Positions 46,801 to 58,013 of a DNA stretch of 64,000 nt are shown in pieces (position 1 is the stretch's first letter; every line of letters starts with the position of its first letter). The position numbers were made by a program, and so were the translations under genes. The stretch is from the NCBI GenBank assembly GCA_030272585.1, contig BSYQ01000008.1, positions 2,356,001 to 2,420,000 of the forward strand, written 5' to 3'. The notes under the pieces are model-generated. The model worked only from the letters and a program-made list of their open reading frames with translations. It did no database searches and was not told the DNA's origin. Origin of the DNA: Bryopsis sp. KO-2023. Taxonomy: Eukaryota; Chlorophyta; Ulvophyceae; Bryopsidales; Bryopsidaceae.

Positions 46801-49800
46801 GTGGAGAAAAAGTCACAGCATGATCACAGATGTATACCAAAACATCACACTATCACAAGCGATGAGTCTGGAAAAGCCGAAACGACAGCTGGTTATGCTG
46901 AAAAAGCTTCAAGGAACCCCTTCAGCCAGACTGTACAGCATTCTACATTGATCGATCACCCTTCAGAGCGTCCGTCAGCTTGGCATCGTTGGCCAGCTCC
47001 TCCAGTTTCGTTTCGTCGTTGTCCGCGGCCGACATTTTGTGTTGCATTTCTTGGGGAAGCAGAGTCATTATCAGAGAGAACAAAGCCAGCAGTCCATCCA
47101 TCATGTAAGGGTTCGTCTCGCTGCCGGAGTCTATCCACAACATCGACAAACCCTCCATTTAAATTAAAAAAAAATCACTCCAGCCAAAGAGGGGATTCAA
47201 AAGCAACAACCTACGATTGCAGTGATTTAATTTTGGTCGTGCATGAACACCTTGCCCCCCCCCCCCCACACACACACACCTTCATGAATGCGTTGATTGA
47301 AGTGCCCCATCAGATCGATCAGTTCCAAAATGCTTTCCACTGGAATTCGTGATTTGATTTTGACGGCCAAGAGCAATGTTTCGCAAAGCCGCCTCTGTTC
47401 TTCCGCCCACAAAACGCTTTTCGGTTTCAAATTCCACATGGAATCGAAAACCACTGCAGAAGGTGGACCTTGTGGAATGCTCTGAAAACCAGGATCCTGA
47501 TCCGGGAAAACAGACACCAAACATTACATTAATTTAATATAATTTCCCCCCTTTTCCCTTTTTTAAAACAAGAATATTGAGAAAAATGTGCACTAGATGC
47601 TTTGAAAAATCAGCAGGGGGGAAGAAAAAAGAAGAAAGAAAAAAAACAATCCATGTTGTATTCCCATACCAAAAAACACAGATGATAGGTTTTTGAAAAA
47701 TCATGCCCCAGCCCTTCATAAAATAGACTATTTTCGATCGATTAATTAACCATTAAAATTTGACTTTAGTATTGTATTTTCCACTCACCTGTTGGTCCTC
47801 GCCTTTTTCAATTTCTGTAGTAGCTCTCTGCACAAGGAATCAAAACAGAACAAGAATTACCAGACAGAGGGAAAATACTTTTATCATCAATCTTTCATTT
47901 CTTCTTTCTTTTCTCGAGAACGCCTTTCTCAACATTTGAAAATGTGTTTGCTTTTTTTTTGGTATTTTTCCAATTTTCCTCCAAAAATCTATTTTTATGT
48001 GTCTGACCGGAGAGCCTGTGATTCTCGACATCCAAAGTAATTCTAATAGTCCTCCTCTCGGATCCAAAAAAAAAGAAATTGCTGGCATTCTTTTGCAAGA
48101 AATTTCATCATCTCATTTTTTTTTTCTCTTCATTTATATATATATATGCTGCAAGGCTTTTTAGAATAATATGGAATAAGATAGCTCTATCGGTCATGAG
48201 CCCTTTCCTGCATGTATTAAATATATTATATAAGCATTGTCAGGATCATTTCAATATTATGTAATATGCTGACCTTTGTGAGCTCCACCAGTCTGTGAAT
48301 CATTTTGGAGTGCCCGTTTTCCTCGACGGAAAGAAGCTTTTCAGAGAAAGCTCTCAAGTCTGACAGAATGTCCGAAAGGGGCGAGTCAGGGACATTTTCC
48401 AGATCCTCGTTGAAAGCCAGCATGGAAAAAATTCTGTGAAGGCAAGTCAGGATGCTTGTTCGATCGGAAAAGTAAAGGCCAGCTGCGGCTTCGTACGTGT
48501 AGCTTCCCTTCGCACAATTAGGGAAAAAAACAAAATATAAAAACTTGCCATTGAAACATGGAGCCAGCAACACTATTTGCAAATAACTTTGAAAAGAAAG
48601 AAAATGTTTCAACCTGCGTGAGGGTTTCAGACTGGATGCAACACAATTGTTAAAAGAAGAAACAAAAATGAAAAGGCATGTGCTCAGCCATTTTGTTTGG
48701 TGAAATCACATGCAAAAACCCCAGAGAAACTGGAAAAAATATGTAAAATTTATTCTTTTTTTTTATACTTCTTTTCTACATTATTTATCAGATTTTTTTA
48801 TTTTAAGTCTGTGGTATCTGGTAACAGCTGTGGATTAGACTCTACCTCCTGTTTGGCACGCAGCAGGTAATGGATGACATCGGATTCCTTCAGTTGCAAA
48901 TCGTCGCTGATTTGGACTATCTGGAGAAAAATAAATAAATAATCTGATCACAGAATGCAACATCACCTATAGGTACTCACGGCAAATCAATTTCAACTCC
49001 GAAAATGAAAAATACATAAAAATAATAATAATAATAATATATACACAAAATTAAAAATAAATAAAAAATCTGCAAGTTACAAAAGCTAGAGGACAAAGCA
49101 CTATTATACACATTTCATATAATAAAATGTCGATCTTTTCCCTTGATCGAAACAGAAGCACCGATTCAAGTGTGAAAAACATTTATTCATGTTTCTGGAA
49201 AAAGTGTTTGGATATCTCACCAAAGTGGCATCCAACATCGATAAATGAATCGTTCCAAAATCCTCATCCGTAATGACTCCACTTTGGATTCCTTGTCTCA
49301 GTTGAGCATCGGGTCCCTGCCGTTTTTTCCATTGCAATCATTCATTAATTTTATTAAGGGAAAAAAAAACATTTCTCAATTCGATTTGATCACCAAAAAC
49401 TTGAACCTTCTATTGAGCAAAGCAAAACTCAAGAGTCCGAGAAATACTCCGACTCCTACAGAGCTCATTCAGGACCTCTGAGGAAAACATACACCTATCG
49501 ACTGAGCGAGTTTCTAGGCTGAGTTGCAATACATAGTTCCTGTTTACTATATAGTGCATTAGGAAAATCTGAATCTGAACATCCCCCCCTGGCAAGACCA
49601 GCCCTTTCTCCCCACCCAGGAAAACAATCAACGAGCCCAGATTTGATACAGACTAAGCCTCCTGCAACCAACCTCGTAAATCAACAACTTCTGGAACGTG
49701 TTTTGCAATCGCTGTAGCATCCGTCCCAAGGCTTCCCTGACCACGTTCATCCCCCCATACTCCACCATATCCAGAGTTTGCGTGAGTTCATCGCAGTCCT

Positions 49801-49822
49801 CCACGATTTTCGCAGTCTCCAT
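34834..49822 (-). CDS. NUP205: NUP205/Nup192 inner-ring nucleoporin
   Basis: A large alpha-solenoid of the nuclear pore inner ring. I predict 27 minus-strand exons that all keep frame, giving 1841 aa (plant NUP205 about 1840, human 2012): 49822-49673, 49316-49221, 48920-48846, 48507-48274, 47827-47789, 47496-47278, 47152-46960, 46641-46392, 46162-45922, 45522-45118, 44712-44588, 44182-43988, 43543-43386, 42988-42751, 42305-42076, 41780-41582, 41165-40840, 40555-40306, 39951-39681, 39517-39406, 39056-38803, 38367-38148, 37506-37213, 36843-36526, 36049-35946, 35644-35453 and 34971-34834. Family matches include VQISDDLQLKESDVIHYLL, AAAGLYFSDRTSILTCLHRI, CIVRFAWGILQ and EEYPESLAFINLMNALM. The C-terminus (LKKYVQMQEHMTFIRR) fits the usual terminal helix. 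Least certain: the exon 6 end in a GT repeat and the exon 7 acceptor. Confidence 0.9.
37530..37621 (-). mobile_element. SINE-like short element, copy 3 (minus strand)
   Basis: An inverted copy (37542-37608) sits in a NUP205 intron, about 35 bp upstream of exon 23 on the minus strand. It is flanked by CAAGCTTTAGAT (37530-37541) and CAAGCTTTAAGAT (37609-37621), a near-perfect target duplication. On the minus strand it reads CCTCGTTGTGGACGGCCTTC and ends in CATTCATTCATTC. Confidence 0.8.
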
Positions 49823-51032
49823 CCCGAAGCGTCGACCTCCGAAAACAGAGCGACTTCACCTGAGTTGTTTTCTCGCAGGACAGTGTGGGGTTAGGCCAAC
49901 ACGAAAAAGAAGCCGGGGTATGTCTGGCAGGCAGCCCAAGGTGGTGGCACGTGATACCTGTCCGTCTGTCACTGGGAAAACAGGATTGGTTGGGATTTTA
50001 ATTGATTTTGCTTGCGGTTCTGTTTGCACCCCCGAAAAAGGTCTTTCCTGACCTGCTTCCAAACGAAGAATCTTGCAAAAAGGAGGGGAGCTGGAGTTCC
50101 CAGGTAAAATGCTACTACTTTCATTTTTACATCCTGCACATTCACCCGACTCTTCAAGCTTTATCAGCCCTGGTTGAGCCGAACAGAAGCAGTCGAACGC
50201 TTGGGAAGATGGACGTGGTCCTTTGGCGGCTTGCTTGTAATATGTTTGTATGTGCGAGGAGTGTACATGTTTACATGTACATGTATGTAATATTATGTGT
50301 GTATAATATATTTTCCCCAGCTGGGAAAAATCCAACTACAAATCTGGTATTGTTGTGTACAATCCCTAGTGTTGGGTTTGATTAAAGTGCTGTTATGGCA
50401 GAGGGTCATTTGGATATTCAGTGGGGACTTCTCATGTGGGAGTCCTATTTATTCGTTGTGATGATTGTAAGAAACGACTCTTGGTTTGGGTGGAAAGATG
50501 ACAAGCTCCTATTGTTGCATACTGTATAAAAAGTTCCACCACAGTATCGTCGCAATTCCACTTCTTGATAATTCTGATCAAAAACTACTGGGACACAAAA
50601 ACCATTATCGTTCACTCAAGGCATCCAAAGATAGATTCTGCGGCGGAGCCTCTGGGTTGATAATGACCGGTCACCAGCCTCCGTCACATCAACAAAAAAT
50701 TCACATGTGAAGCTTCATGAAGGTTCCTGCTGTTTTTCTTTCTCTCTTCTCTATGAGGCTGGGAACATTTGCTTCCATTAGACCCATTCAACATTCCTTT
50801 CTTTCCTACACCCCAAAAAAAATCACTCACCACATCCTCCCAAATCTTTCAACGACCCCCCCCCCCCCCCTTCCAAAGTTGAACTCCAAAAAAGTCCTTT
50901 CTTCAAACTCTCTAAGCATTTTGAACTACCCCCATCTGATTCTGATTCCTCTATTTCGTCTATTTCACAACCCAAGCTAAACCACAAAACCAAAGTCAAC
51001 CCGCCCAAGAATGAGAAACTGCAACGGGCACC
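49823..51032. other. Spacer upstream of NUP205
   Basis: It should contain the NUP205 promoter next to 49822 and the 3' UTR of the minus-strand membrane protein gene on the right. No protein-coding exon is recognisable. A long C run at 50855-50871 is the most visible landmark. Confidence 0.45.
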
Positions 51033-51674
51033 CTACTTTTTAAAAATCGCTCTCGAGACCATCAAAGGTATGAAATCACCAACCCGGTAGCACAATTCCG
51101 TCAACAACCAAGTGCTCATCAACATCACCGCCACACTCTTCCAAGCAAGGGAAACTTGAGATTCGTACTTCAGCGCCTCCTCCAATTGCTCGATCCGCTC
51201 CCTCTCTGAAACCCCACCACCTGAACCCTCCAAACCAACACTGCCAGTGCATTCCTCCTCAGATCGGCTGGGCACCCCACAATCCCCCCCCTCCCCACAG
51301 GTTTGACCAGCCAGCTGCGGTGCTGGCTGCTCCAGTTGCTGGCTTGTTACCAAGGACGCCATGGAGGTGATCAGCGGCAAAGATATGAAGGGGGTTTGCG
51401 GCAGCACCCGCCCGCCCAATGAATTTTTGCTGTAAGCTGAGTACAAGCCGGAAATCAGAAAAATCGAACTGATTGCACTGATCAACCATAAGGAGGGACG
51501 TCTTCGATTCCTGGTGGCAGCATTGCTCACGGGGGTGTTTTCTACCCCCATTCGTTTGTTTCGCTGCCAGGCCTCAAACTCTGGGGAGAAAAATAACCTG
51601 GACGAATCGGGAGCAGGTGGGGAAAAAGACACCGGATCAATGTTGAGTAAATGCCGACCGACTATGGTTTGCAT
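51033..51674 (-). CDS. Small membrane protein of unknown function
   Basis: An uninterrupted frame of 213 aa from the ATG at 51674. It has two hydrophobic segments: LWLISAISSIFLISGLYSAY (about residues 62-81) and VAVMLMSTWLLTELCYRVG near residues 180-200. Between them lie a Gln/Pro/Gly-rich loop with three Cys (TCGEGGDCG and EECTG) and a short charged helix (SERERIEQLEEALKYES) likely to be a coiled coil just before the second membrane helix. I do not recognise the family. The layout is that of a two-pass protein with a soluble loop, possibly a coiled-coil organelle membrane protein. No intron is visible. Confidence 0.6.
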   Translation of the reverse strand: MQTIVGRHLLNIDPVSFSPPAPDSSRLFFSPEFEAWQRNKRMGVENTPVSNAATRNRRRPSLWLISAISSIFLISGLYSAYSKNSLGGRVLPQTPFISLPLITSMASLVTSQQLEQPAPQLAGQTCGEGGDCGVPSRSEEECTGSVGLEGSGGGVSERERIEQLEEALKYESQVSLAWKSVAVMLMSTWLLTELCYRVGDFIPLMVSRAIFKK

Positions 51675-53090
51675 CTAATCCCCTTTTCAGAGTTTTTCAT
51701 TTTCGATTTGGCGATCTGGGCCAAGTGATGGCATGACTTACAGCGATTCTCAGCGGTGTGAAACGTAACCATGCGTTAGTGTCAGATTCGTCAGACAGAC
51801 AGACAGAGAGGGAGCAGCCCCTACTTGTACAGTTCTTTTGTCGTAGCCACCATCATTCGATTATCGTACTCCGATTCCGTGAGGATTCCATCTTTGAACG
51901 GGAGAGGAGGCCCGGTAAACCTGCGGGGTTTTTTTCAACATGAGGGATCGCATTGTGAAATCGCTCGTTCGCTGCACCATCTCTAGTCCGTATCCGATCG
52001 AAATCACACCCCATGGCGGCAACGCCAGGAAAGAGTGGCACCAAGAATTCAGACAAGAATGGTTCGATTTCGTTTCGCAGCTTACCGCCGCCCCCGTGAT
52101 TCGTCCTTGCCTTGCTTGATCTCATTCATCGACTTTCCCTTGCACACGATCGGAATGTATCAACGCTTGGAACGCTTGTTAATAAGACGATCGTGTTGCC
52201 GTACGTTCATTCTGTACTCACGCCAGTGACTGACGGAGGAAGTTTCAGCCACGATGATGATGATGCGAAATGTGAATTAATTGACGATGCTTTCATATAT
52301 TTTTTCTTTTGCTGCGAAGCTTCTTTTCCTCTTCTTTTTTTTGGGGGGGGGGGAGGGGGGGTTATTGTGTTTCTCTCTGGTTTTGGTTCCAAGCATTGAT
52401 GAATGATGTATATTTTTCCGCAATAAAAGCCGGTTGGGAAAGAGCTCGGAAGCGGAGGCCAAACAATCTATTGAAAAGAAAAACCCAGATAGGCATGCAC
52501 AGAAATCTTGAGGACTTTTCTTTGCCGGTTTTGTGTTGCTGGTAATTTCTGTCATCGCAAAATCATCCTCACAAATTGATCGCATTATGGTGCATGGTGG
52601 GCTGACAGCTTCGCGAACCTACTCGAGCAGTTTTCCTCAGACGTCGTTTTTCTTGGTGTTTGTTCCACCTCTATCCTGAAGTTTGCTGCTTTCTACCAGA
52701 CCTGCGCAAGGAATCTCGGAGGTGAGTCGGCGATCTGTTCGACGTGTTAATTATTAGAGGTGGTAGAAAGGGGATCCGGGAAGCCAGTTTCCAGGCAGCG
52801 TTGATCTCGCCACCTCACCTGACGAATCTGACCATGTTAGATGCCACCCTACTACTTTTCCAAAGTTGGCCTCGTCGTTTTTTCTTATTGTCGACGCACC
52901 CTGTCCTGATGCTATTTTGACCGGGAATCACCATTGGTGAAGGAGCAAAGCTTGTTGGATATTTATTTCATTGTTTTCCCCCCCTCGGATCTCCCACTGA
53001 ACTCTCCAGCTTACAGGGCACGTAAGAAGGGCAGAACCCGTTGCTTATCTGTCTGACTTTTTACATTTTTTTGGGGGGGTCTTTCAGCAG
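51675..53090. other. Divergent spacer with a probable 5' UTR exon of the PP2C gene
   Basis: It lies between the divergent membrane protein and PP2C genes. The sequence ending at 52721 (CTCGGAG before GTGAGTCGG) is a strong donor, and the PP2C start ATG at 53091 is preceded directly by an acceptor (CTTTCAGCAG). So a non-coding first exon ending at 52721 is likely, with the promoter upstream of about 52650. Confidence 0.45.
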
Positions 53091-53831
53091 ATGTCGAAGT
53101 CTTGTTCTCTTGTTTTGGGACCCCATCTCTTTCACCATCAAGCCCACAGAGTTGTAAAAGGCGAGGACACCTGGGTTCAACTGACTGACCTCAAACACTC
53201 TGGAACAGGTGTGGAAGGATGCATCCATGTATATAGATGTGTATGTATATGTGATTTTTTTTAATCATGTGCCGATGCTGTTTGATTTTAATTAAAATCT
53301 AAATCATCGTTTTGACTCCAAGACTCCCTTATGTTTAGAACGTAAATTTTTTGGATTCATCCATTTCATTTCCACATGCGATATTTTCATGTTCTACATA
53401 CATGAGCCAAGGGATTTGCACCCTTTCTTTGTTTTTTTTGTTTTTTTTGTTTTTTTTGGGGGGGGGGTTCAGGTGCAGAACGCTGAGAAAATATATAATG
53501 CACAGGAATCAATATAGGCTGACTAAATCGCCACTTTGCGCTCTCTGCAAATTCCCCCACTGAAAAAACTGAAATCAAAATAGGATCGCCCCTGAATTGA
53601 ACAAAAACAAAACAGAATAAAGAACAGAATTCTTCTATTCATTGGATATCTTCCTTTTGAAAAAGAACATTTTCAACCACTTGTTGAATGCCCTCCTCCT
53701 GTTTTGGTGCAACCACACACAATTTTTGTTGTTGCATATTTATGAACTTTAATCCATAAAAATCAGCACCCATTTTTTACAACATGAGGTGTTAGATTTG
53801 GGGGGGCAAAGGAGCTGTCACAGCTTGGTCA

Positions 53832-53868
<37 letters not shown>

Positions 53869-56800
53869 CAACATATGCTCAAAACATAAGGTTTTTTTTT
53901 CCAAATTGCATAATTGCATAATTTGTTTGCCACAGAATATTCCCTGTTTGCTGTTTTCGACGGCCACGGAAGCAAGGACGCTGCAAAGTTCGCAGCGAAG
54001 CATCTGCATGAGAAGCTGGACGCTGCTCTTTGCAAACCATCGGCAGATTCGTCAGATGAGAATGTGAAAAATGGCAATGTGGCGGTGTCCCCCACTGAGG
54101 CAGACACATGCACCAGCCAAGAAAAGCTGATTGCGAAAATGCCATCGGCTTTGAGAGATGCGTTTATGTCCCTGGATGCATCTTTTCGTTTGACCGGCCA
54201 GGTGAGAGCAAATAGGCTTTTTGCTGATGAGGGCCTTTTTTTTCCCTTTTCTGAACAGAAACTCTCGTGTGTGTGTTTTATGCTGCCTGGAGAAGTATGG
54301 CAACTTTTTTTTTTTTTTTTTCCGGGGGGGGGGTAAAAATCGAATCTGGGAGGTTTATTTTTCTATGTTTTTCGGCGTGTTGCAATAACTAATCCCGACA
54401 AGGGCAGCAACAACTGCAAATAGGTTTACATGACAAGTCTTTCGATCGCTACTGCACCCTGAAAAATCAACGATTGGTGGGCTGTGGATTAATGAGTGTG
54501 AAGATTAACCCACCCTATTGATCTGTATTTCTGTTGGGGTGGCAAGGAATAGCCAGATATTCTCATTGATGTGCAGGACTCCGGCACCACCGCGACAGTG
54601 GTGGCTATCATCGGTTGGGAAGTGGTGGTGGCCAATGTCGGGGACTCCCTGGTCTATCTGGACACCGGCTCCGAGGTTTTGCGTGGCAGTGCAAACCATA
54701 GGATCGAAGACTCGAAGGAGGAAAGGGACAGAATTAAGGCGGCCGGCGGCTGCATCGCTCGTGCAGCCATTGACGATACTCCTGCAGGCCCCATCAGAGC
54801 ATGGCCTGGGGGTCTTGCCATGGGCCGAACTATCGGAGATCCCTCAGCAGGTAATATATCTATGTATGTATATATTATGGGGAAATTTTCCCATGATGTT
54901 TGTGTGTGTGTTTGTGTTTTGACTTTTGCCTGGAGAACAGAAAGCGCCTGTCATGTGGAAATACTCTGTCGGAGGAATGCTTTTACGCAATGCAGGTCTC
55001 CAGCAAAATTCTCATACACGAATCACTTGCACTGGATTTTTTTGATGTTTGTGTTGGGTGTTGCATGATAGGCGATTTCATATTTGCCGACCCGGAGGTC
55101 CATCAATTCACTTGGCCCCTTGCTGGCGGCCGCCTGGTGATTGCATCGGATGGCCTGTGGGATGCGGTGAGCCCCAAGACTGTCTGCCACCATATCAGAG
55201 GCATGGGTGCAACCCAAGCTACAAAGGCACTGGTAAGGCGGAAAACACTCCCCCACTCTGGCTTTTCATTGGAGAGGGACCCCAGACAGCAACCTCACAT
55301 CCACAATCCTTTGCTTCCTCCTTCATGGAATTGTTATGTGGCGTTGTATTCTGTATTATATTTCGGGTAGCTTATTTCTACATTTATGAATCTATTTGTA
55401 GAACCCCTCAATGGTTGTAAAATCTAATCTTCTAAATCATTTGAAAGCTAATTTTCCCAAAACAGATTTTTATTCACTCTTTTTTTTTTTCAAGTAGTGC
55501 CAATATGGATGGCTTGATTCCCAAAATCAAAGCCTGATGCTCTCTTTTGAACGATGCAGGTAAAACTGGTGGCTCAGAAGGGGAAAGCCACGAGGGACGA
55601 TGTGACAGTCGTGGTGGTGGATGCATTGAGCCACGAGGATGGGGGCAAAGTGCCCCTGTGCATATCTAAGACTTTCAGCACCTCTTTGTCTCGAACTCTG
55701 AGCAGCATGAGCACAGCCAGTGCCAGCAGCAGGCAGGGGGACGCCAATGAGAGCGTGAGGATCAGGAGGCCTATCGACGAAGTCGATTGTCAATGGAGGG
55801 AAAGCTTGAGGTGCGGTGGTGGTAGAATACACCCGGCCATGACATAGAATCGGTGGTTGATTTGCACGAATATATATGTGTGAGTGGGGTGGTTTTATGG
55901 CTTGAGTCTGGTAAGGGGAGTAGGGGGGGAAGGGGGTAATTGATATGCAAATGTATGTTTTTTGGTGGGGCTCTGTGTTATATATATACACATATATATA
56001 TAGAAAGTAGATGTACCAGCTGTCAGCTACCTCGTTAGAGAATCAAAGCGGGAGTTCATGGTGCGCTGACTGTGGGGCATGGCAGAAAATGCTTAACCCT
56101 GTCTGAGGATTTTGAATTCAGTATCGTTCGTTGGGTTTTCCAGAGAAAGGAGGGCCGCGATGTCCCAGCACTTGCAATGGATGCAAGAGCTGGTAGCAGA
56201 AACTGAGCGGCGACTGATGGAGAGGGCAGAATCCTGTCCGGTCGGGGAGTCCAACTTGCAAGTGGAGTTCATCCGTTACGAAGGCTCCACTGAAGACGAG
56301 GTCCAAGAGGGTGGGGACGGCTGGCAGAGCGTTTCGCACAGAAGGAAGTCGCAAGAGCCGGAATGGCAAGTTCAAGGGAAGAATCGACACAGACGGAGCA
56401 CCTCGGACGTGCATCATGCTCGACATAATGACAGGAGGGGTAAGGGTAGGGGAAGAGGGGGCGGTTATCGGGAGTTTCGGGGGAGAACTCAGAGCGTGGA
56501 TTTGGGGTGGAAAGCTCGTGGGGATGGGCAAGGGTTCGTCGGTGGATCAGGGAAAAGAGGGGCTGAGTTTGAGCAGAAAGGAAAAGACCATAACATCGTC
56601 ATTCAATCGGAAGGTTCGGTCATTGAAATAAGTATGGGTGGCGGCGAACCGGTGAAAACTGGTAGCAATGGGACCGGACGGTCGAGCGGAGGGTACAAGC
56701 ATTACGAAAAGAATGAGGATGGTGTGGGTAACGGTAACGGTGATTGTAACGGTAATGGTAACAGGGTTCATCGGCCCACCGGGAGCCTCACGGAAGGCCA

Positions 56801-56984
56801 ATTCCAAGGGAAATCGGGGCGAGGTGGAGGCCGGGGACAGAGGGGTGGTAGAAGGAATGGCGAACACAGGAAATCTTTCAGTCAAGGGTCCATGGAGTGG
56901 GGGAGGAGGGGGGGACACCGCTATGGAAGAGGCCGTGGAAAACCCGAGTATTTTAGAAACTATGAGGATGCAGTGAAAGCTTAA
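53091..56984 (+). CDS. PP2C-type protein phosphatase with RGG-rich C-terminal extension
   Basis: A Mg/Mn-dependent Ser/Thr phosphatase related to the plant PP2C group with KGED near the start. Six exons join in frame: 53091-53208, 53936-54201, 54577-54850, 55072-55232, 55560-55810 and 56144-56984, giving 636 aa. Metal-site motifs are present: FAVFDGHGSKD (Asp about 48), ANVGDS (Asp about 151), IASDGLWDAV (Asp about 246) and RDDVTVVVVD (Asp about 287). GPIRAWPGGLAMGRTIGD is the usual signature. After the catalytic domain (ends near residue 295) a Ser-rich linker leads into a roughly 280-residue tail with RGRGGGYREFRGRTQS, an NGNGDCNGNGN tract and GRGGGRGQRGGRR, as in RNA-binding RGG proteins. 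If intron 5 is retained, the protein stops at 55847 without the tail. Confidence 0.87.
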
Positions 56985-57478
56985 CTTGGGAAGCCACTGT
57001 TTCTTGGTATTTTTGCCCTTCTTTCCCCATCTATGTGGATTTCGGTGCTGCTTTTTTTTTCGTATTTCGTATTTCTCTTTTGCTTTTTTTAAAATTTTTT
57101 TTCTGTTTTTTTTTTTTTTCTTGTGGGGGTCATGTGCTGGGAGAGATTGTACTATACCCTTTGATGAGGGAAATTTTGAGTTTGGTTGAGCGTGGAGTTG
57201 CTTGGGGAAATTGAGTGAAAGGAAGGGGAGATGGGGCTGATCGGGTGGTCGCCACTCCATGAATCAACATTAATGGAGGATGTAAAATTTGTCAGATATG
57301 TATCATTGTTTTTGTTTTGGCCCTCCTGCTGGTGCTTGAGACACTTTCATATTTTGAAAAAAAAAATTACGTATGTTCTTATATATATTTTCATTATTTC
57401 AGCAGTACACAAGTTATAGCATTGGTTTTCCATGTCTGGGGTCACCATCAAATTAAAAAAAAAACTTATCAGCAAGGC
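56985..57478. other. Spacer, PP2C 3' UTR to retroelement A
   Basis: A T-rich 3' flank of the PP2C gene. No feature is visible before the presumed LTR of element A. Confidence 0.45.
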
Positions 57479-57698
57479 TGTGAATTGTGAGCGCCAAAGC
57501 GGTAGATGACTGAAATGAGGCAGTAGTGGACGAAAGGAGGTGGTGCTGTGTAACGTGGGGTAGTGCGATAGTGAGGGAATCTTGTGGACAGTTTCGATTA
57601 GTCGTGGGAAGGTATAAAGTTCGACAGGGGAAGCTTGTAAACAAGAGACAGCGAACGTTTGTTCGCGTTGAGATAAGTCTGCGCTCGAGTTTGTTACA

Positions 57699-57710
57699 TG
57701 GTTTCGGAGC
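57699..57710 (+). other. Primer-binding site of element A
   Basis: TGGTTTCGGAGC directly follows the LTR-ending CA. Its complement GCTCCGAAACCA ends in CCA like a tRNA 3' end. The same sequence occurs behind the LTR of element B. Confidence 0.7.
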
Positions 57711-58013
57711 TGTTTTCGGTCTATTCAGTCGTTTAAAGTTCGCACGCTGGCTCGCTTAGGCGTTGAACTCGAAGAGCTCGACCTCGAACTATCCTTCAGT
57801 GATAGTTCGTTTGCAACCGCAAAAGGACAGCGAACCAGCGAGGACGCAGATACGCACTCTCACGACTTGGCACAAGGACGTGCTACCTCAGACACGTCGA
57901 GTGTGACAGACCTCGACAAGCAAGCTAAGTGGCGTAACACGCCTTGGTTTGAAACTGACGAACACCTTTTTTTTCCGGACATATCGCGTCCTAGGAAGGA
58001 CCGCAGGCACGAC

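Noticed and set aside
53836..53870. A regulatory element in the (TA)n run
   Set aside because: A simple microsatellite in a PP2C intron, similar to others across the window.
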